From Aurantiacibacter gangjinensis (GTDB lineage Bacteria > Pseudomonadota > Alphaproteobacteria > Sphingomonadales > Sphingomonadaceae), in assembly GCF_001886695.1 (NCBI RefSeq), contig NZ_CP018098.1, positions 124,001 to 188,000 on the forward strand: DNA of 64,000 nucleotides. Direction: 5' to 3'. Positions 62,498 through 64,000 of this stretch are shown here, in pieces. Made by a program: the position numbers and the translations under genes. The notes under the pieces were generated by a model that saw only the letters and a program-made list of their open reading frames with translations, ran no database searches and was not told the DNA's origin. Positions within the stretch are counted from its first letter, which is position 1. The number at the start of each line of letters is the position of its first letter.

Positions 62498-63514
62498 TCA
62501 GCCCGGAACGTTCTCGCAGGCGATGCGCGTGGTGGAATGCGAGTCGCGGCGGATCGCCCCGCCAAGGTCGCGGAAGATGGTGAAGCTGTAGAGATTGCAG
62601 CGGTCCGGATCGCTGGGGCTGCGTGCGGCGATGGCGGCATCGCGCGTCTGGCCCACGCGGCGTCCGCCCACGAACTTGTCGCTCCAGCCGCTGGTCACGT
62701 GGATCGCCATGATCGTGTAATCGATGCCGCCGGTCGCCCAGCCCTGGCGGAACTGGGCGATCGCGCCCGAGCTGGAGTCGATGGAAGCCGGCATGCGCAC
62801 ATTGGCCGCCTCCGCCAAGGCCGATGCTTCGAACGCATCGCCTGCACCATCGCGCGAGCCGAGGCGCGCAAGCTCGGCATCGATCCTGTTCTTGGCTGCG
62901 CTGTAGGTGGCATTGCCGGGAAACAGCGTCGTCGCGCCGTCCATCTCTACCCCGATGGCGAGCAGCTGGTTGTAGGCGAGGATGGGCATGCGCTCATTGG
63001 TGCCGCCATTGGCCGATACACGCGTGGTGGCCCATTCGATCTGGTCGTCCACGCCTTCTGCCACGCGGTCGTAATGCATCTGCACTTCGCGCATCTGCGC
63101 ATCGACCATTTGCGGCGGCAGGCCGGGATAATTGCGTGCGGCCAGCCGGTCCACGGCAGCCTCATATGCGGTGACCAGCCGGTCCATTTCGGCATCGCCC
63201 GCAGCCTGCGAACTGCCATCGGTCGGCGTGACACCCTGCGCGACGATGTTCATGTCGTTCATGAAATCCTGCATGCCATTCTGTCCGCTGCGGCGGTCCA
63301 TCGGGCGTCCGCGCGGTTGCTGCTGCGGGGTCGCGGTCGGCGCGTCTCGCGTGACGCGGTCGGTCGTCGGCAGTTGCGGCATGCTGGGCACGCTCGGCAT
63401 GGATGGACGCTGGATGCGCGGCAACCGCTGGGCGGCGGCATCGGATGGCATGGCGGCGACGGTGCCGACAACGGCCATTGGCAGCGCGGCGATAATGGTC
63501 AGATAACGAAGCAT
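62498..63514 (-). CDS. Exported protein of unknown function
   Basis: The 338-residue protein has a GGAGG ribosome-binding site and an ATG at 63514. The signal peptide (MLRYLTIIAALPMAVVGTVA) is cleaved near DAAAQ. A Pro/Met/Ser-rich linker follows (QRPSMPSVPSMPQLPTTDRV), then a Gln/Arg-rich part, and a helical domain from about residue 110 (MDRLVTAYEAAVDRLAARNY). A C-terminal globular part ends SHSTTRIACENVPG. Two cysteines in the last third may pair. I do not recognise the family. It is divergent to mmsA and ends at a strong terminator. Confidence 0.65.
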   Translation of the reverse strand: MLRYLTIIAALPMAVVGTVAAMPSDAAAQRLPRIQRPSMPSVPSMPQLPTTDRVTRDAPTATPQQQPRGRPMDRRSGQNGMQDFMNDMNIVAQGVTPTDGSSQAAGDAEMDRLVTAYEAAVDRLAARNYPGLPPQMVDAQMREVQMHYDRVAEGVDDQIEWATTRVSANGGTNERMPILAYNQLLAIGVEMDGATTLFPGNATYSAAKNRIDAELARLGSRDGAGDAFEASALAEAANVRMPASIDSSSGAIAQFRQGWATGGIDYTIMAIHVTSGWSDKFVGGRRVGQTRDAAIAARSPSDPDRCNLYSFTIFRDLGGAIRRDSHSTTRIACENVPG

Positions 63515-63704
63515 GATTTCAAGCCTCCAGGAATGATGCTGCCCGCACATTCGCCAAGAAAGCGTGGTGCGACCATGCCATAAGGATGGGCCTGCGCCGT
63601 TCATTGTGCCGTCAGAAAGCAGAGCTTTGGCGAGTTTGGTCTTGCGTGAAACAAGCTCGCCTGACAGGCGGAGCGCCAAACGAGATTCGAGAGAGGAAAC
63701 AGCC

Positions 63705-64000
63705 ATGCGCCAGGTCCACCATTTCATTGATGGCGAGCATTACGAGGCGGGAACCCGCACCCACGACATCTGGAACCCCTCGACCGGCGAAGTGCAGGCG
63801 CAGGTCGCGCTGGGCGATGCCGCGCTGCTCGACAAGGCCGTCGCCAGTGCCAAGCGCGTGCAGGTGGAATGGGCAGCGCAAAACCCGCAAAAGCGCAGCC
63901 GCGTGATGTTCGCCTTCAAGGAACTGATCGAGGCGAACATGCAGGACTTAGCCGAACTGCTCGCCAGTGAGCATGGCAAGGTCGTGGACGATGCCAAGGG
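63705..64000 (+). CDS. mmsA: CoA-acylating methylmalonate-semialdehyde dehydrogenase (3' end beyond window)
   Basis: The first 98 codons of an aldehyde dehydrogenase of the MmsA group are visible: MRQVHHFIDGEHYEAGTRT, then DIWNPSTGEVQAQVALGDA, VEWAAQNPQKRSRVMFAFKE and ELLASEHGKVVDDAKG. MmsA converts methylmalonate semialdehyde to propionyl-CoA in valine and thymine breakdown. A GAGAGG ribosome-binding site precedes the ATG. The catalytic Cys and Glu lie beyond the window, so the assignment rests on the N-terminal pattern. Confidence 0.85.
   Translation, partial: MRQVHHFIDGEHYEAGTRTHDIWNPSTGEVQAQVALGDAALLDKAVASAKRVQVEWAAQNPQKRSRVMFAFKELIEANMQDLAELLASEHGKVVDDAK

Noticed and set aside
1-64000. 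CRISPR arrays, rRNA genes and complete insertion sequences
   Set aside because: No regularly spaced repeats, no rRNA-like sequence and no intact transposase were seen; only the lone tyrosine recombinase suggests mobility.

Overview
The window reads as a chromosomal segment of a GC-rich alphaproteobacterium, most likely a sphingomonad (Erythrobacteraceae or Sphingomonadaceae). The grounds are the gene set and its order: an RcdA-type DUF1465 protein, YdcH-like proteins, a zwf-edd-glk-eda Entner-Doudoroff operon, cpoB next to tilS, many TonB-dependent receptors, and an imuA-imuB-dnaE2 mutagenesis cassette with an alphaproteobacterial GTTC-N7-GTTC SOS box. No rRNA, tRNA or CRISPR array was seen. 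The species cannot be fixed from the sequence alone.

Layout. 0-7.3 kb is housekeeping: the end of glpK, rcdA-like, two YdcH-like genes, ptsP (nitrogen PTS enzyme I), a RodZ-like gene, cpoB and tilS. 7.4-15.7 kb on the minus strand holds an L,D-transpeptidase and a tightly overlapping operon zwf-edd-glk-eda followed by a divergent phosphoenolpyruvate-carboxylase homologue. 16-25.5 kb carries a transglutaminase-like protein, YjbQ, a LuxR-type HTH/alpha-beta-hydrolase fusion, a coupled pair of secreted amidohydrolases, and a Fur-box-preceded TonB receptor with a PepSY membrane partner. 25.7-30.6 kb holds rimO, a K+ channel, surE and serS. 30.7-35.7 kb is a TetR repressor divergent from a complete four-gene ABC efflux operon, with two matching operator palindromes between them.

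35.7-43.5 kb is an accessory carbohydrate region: two Crp/Fnr-family regulators, a sulfotransferase, a GT4 glycosyltransferase, and a coupled minus-strand operon of a sucrose-phosphate-synthase-like protein with a fused HAD phosphatase, a GT-B glycosyltransferase and a GT2/GT27-like glycosyltransferase. It is the best candidate in the window for an undescribed pathway, probably a glycoside or glycosylated solute or surface molecule. 43.6-46.9 kb is a decaying stretch with an amber-interrupted PH-domain gene, a lipoprotein, gene remnants and a lone tyrosine recombinase.

46.9-56.7 kb is a second accessory module: a large TonB receptor, a LytTR membrane regulator divergent from a coupled operon (DUF1838 Tat protein, Tat-exported M24 peptidase, NTF2/repeat protein, lipoprotein), the tail of a lost TonB receptor in an AT-rich scar, and an SLC13 carboxylate transporter. 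56.8-62.4 kb is dnaE2-imuB-imuA. The window closes with an exported protein of unknown function and the start of mmsA.
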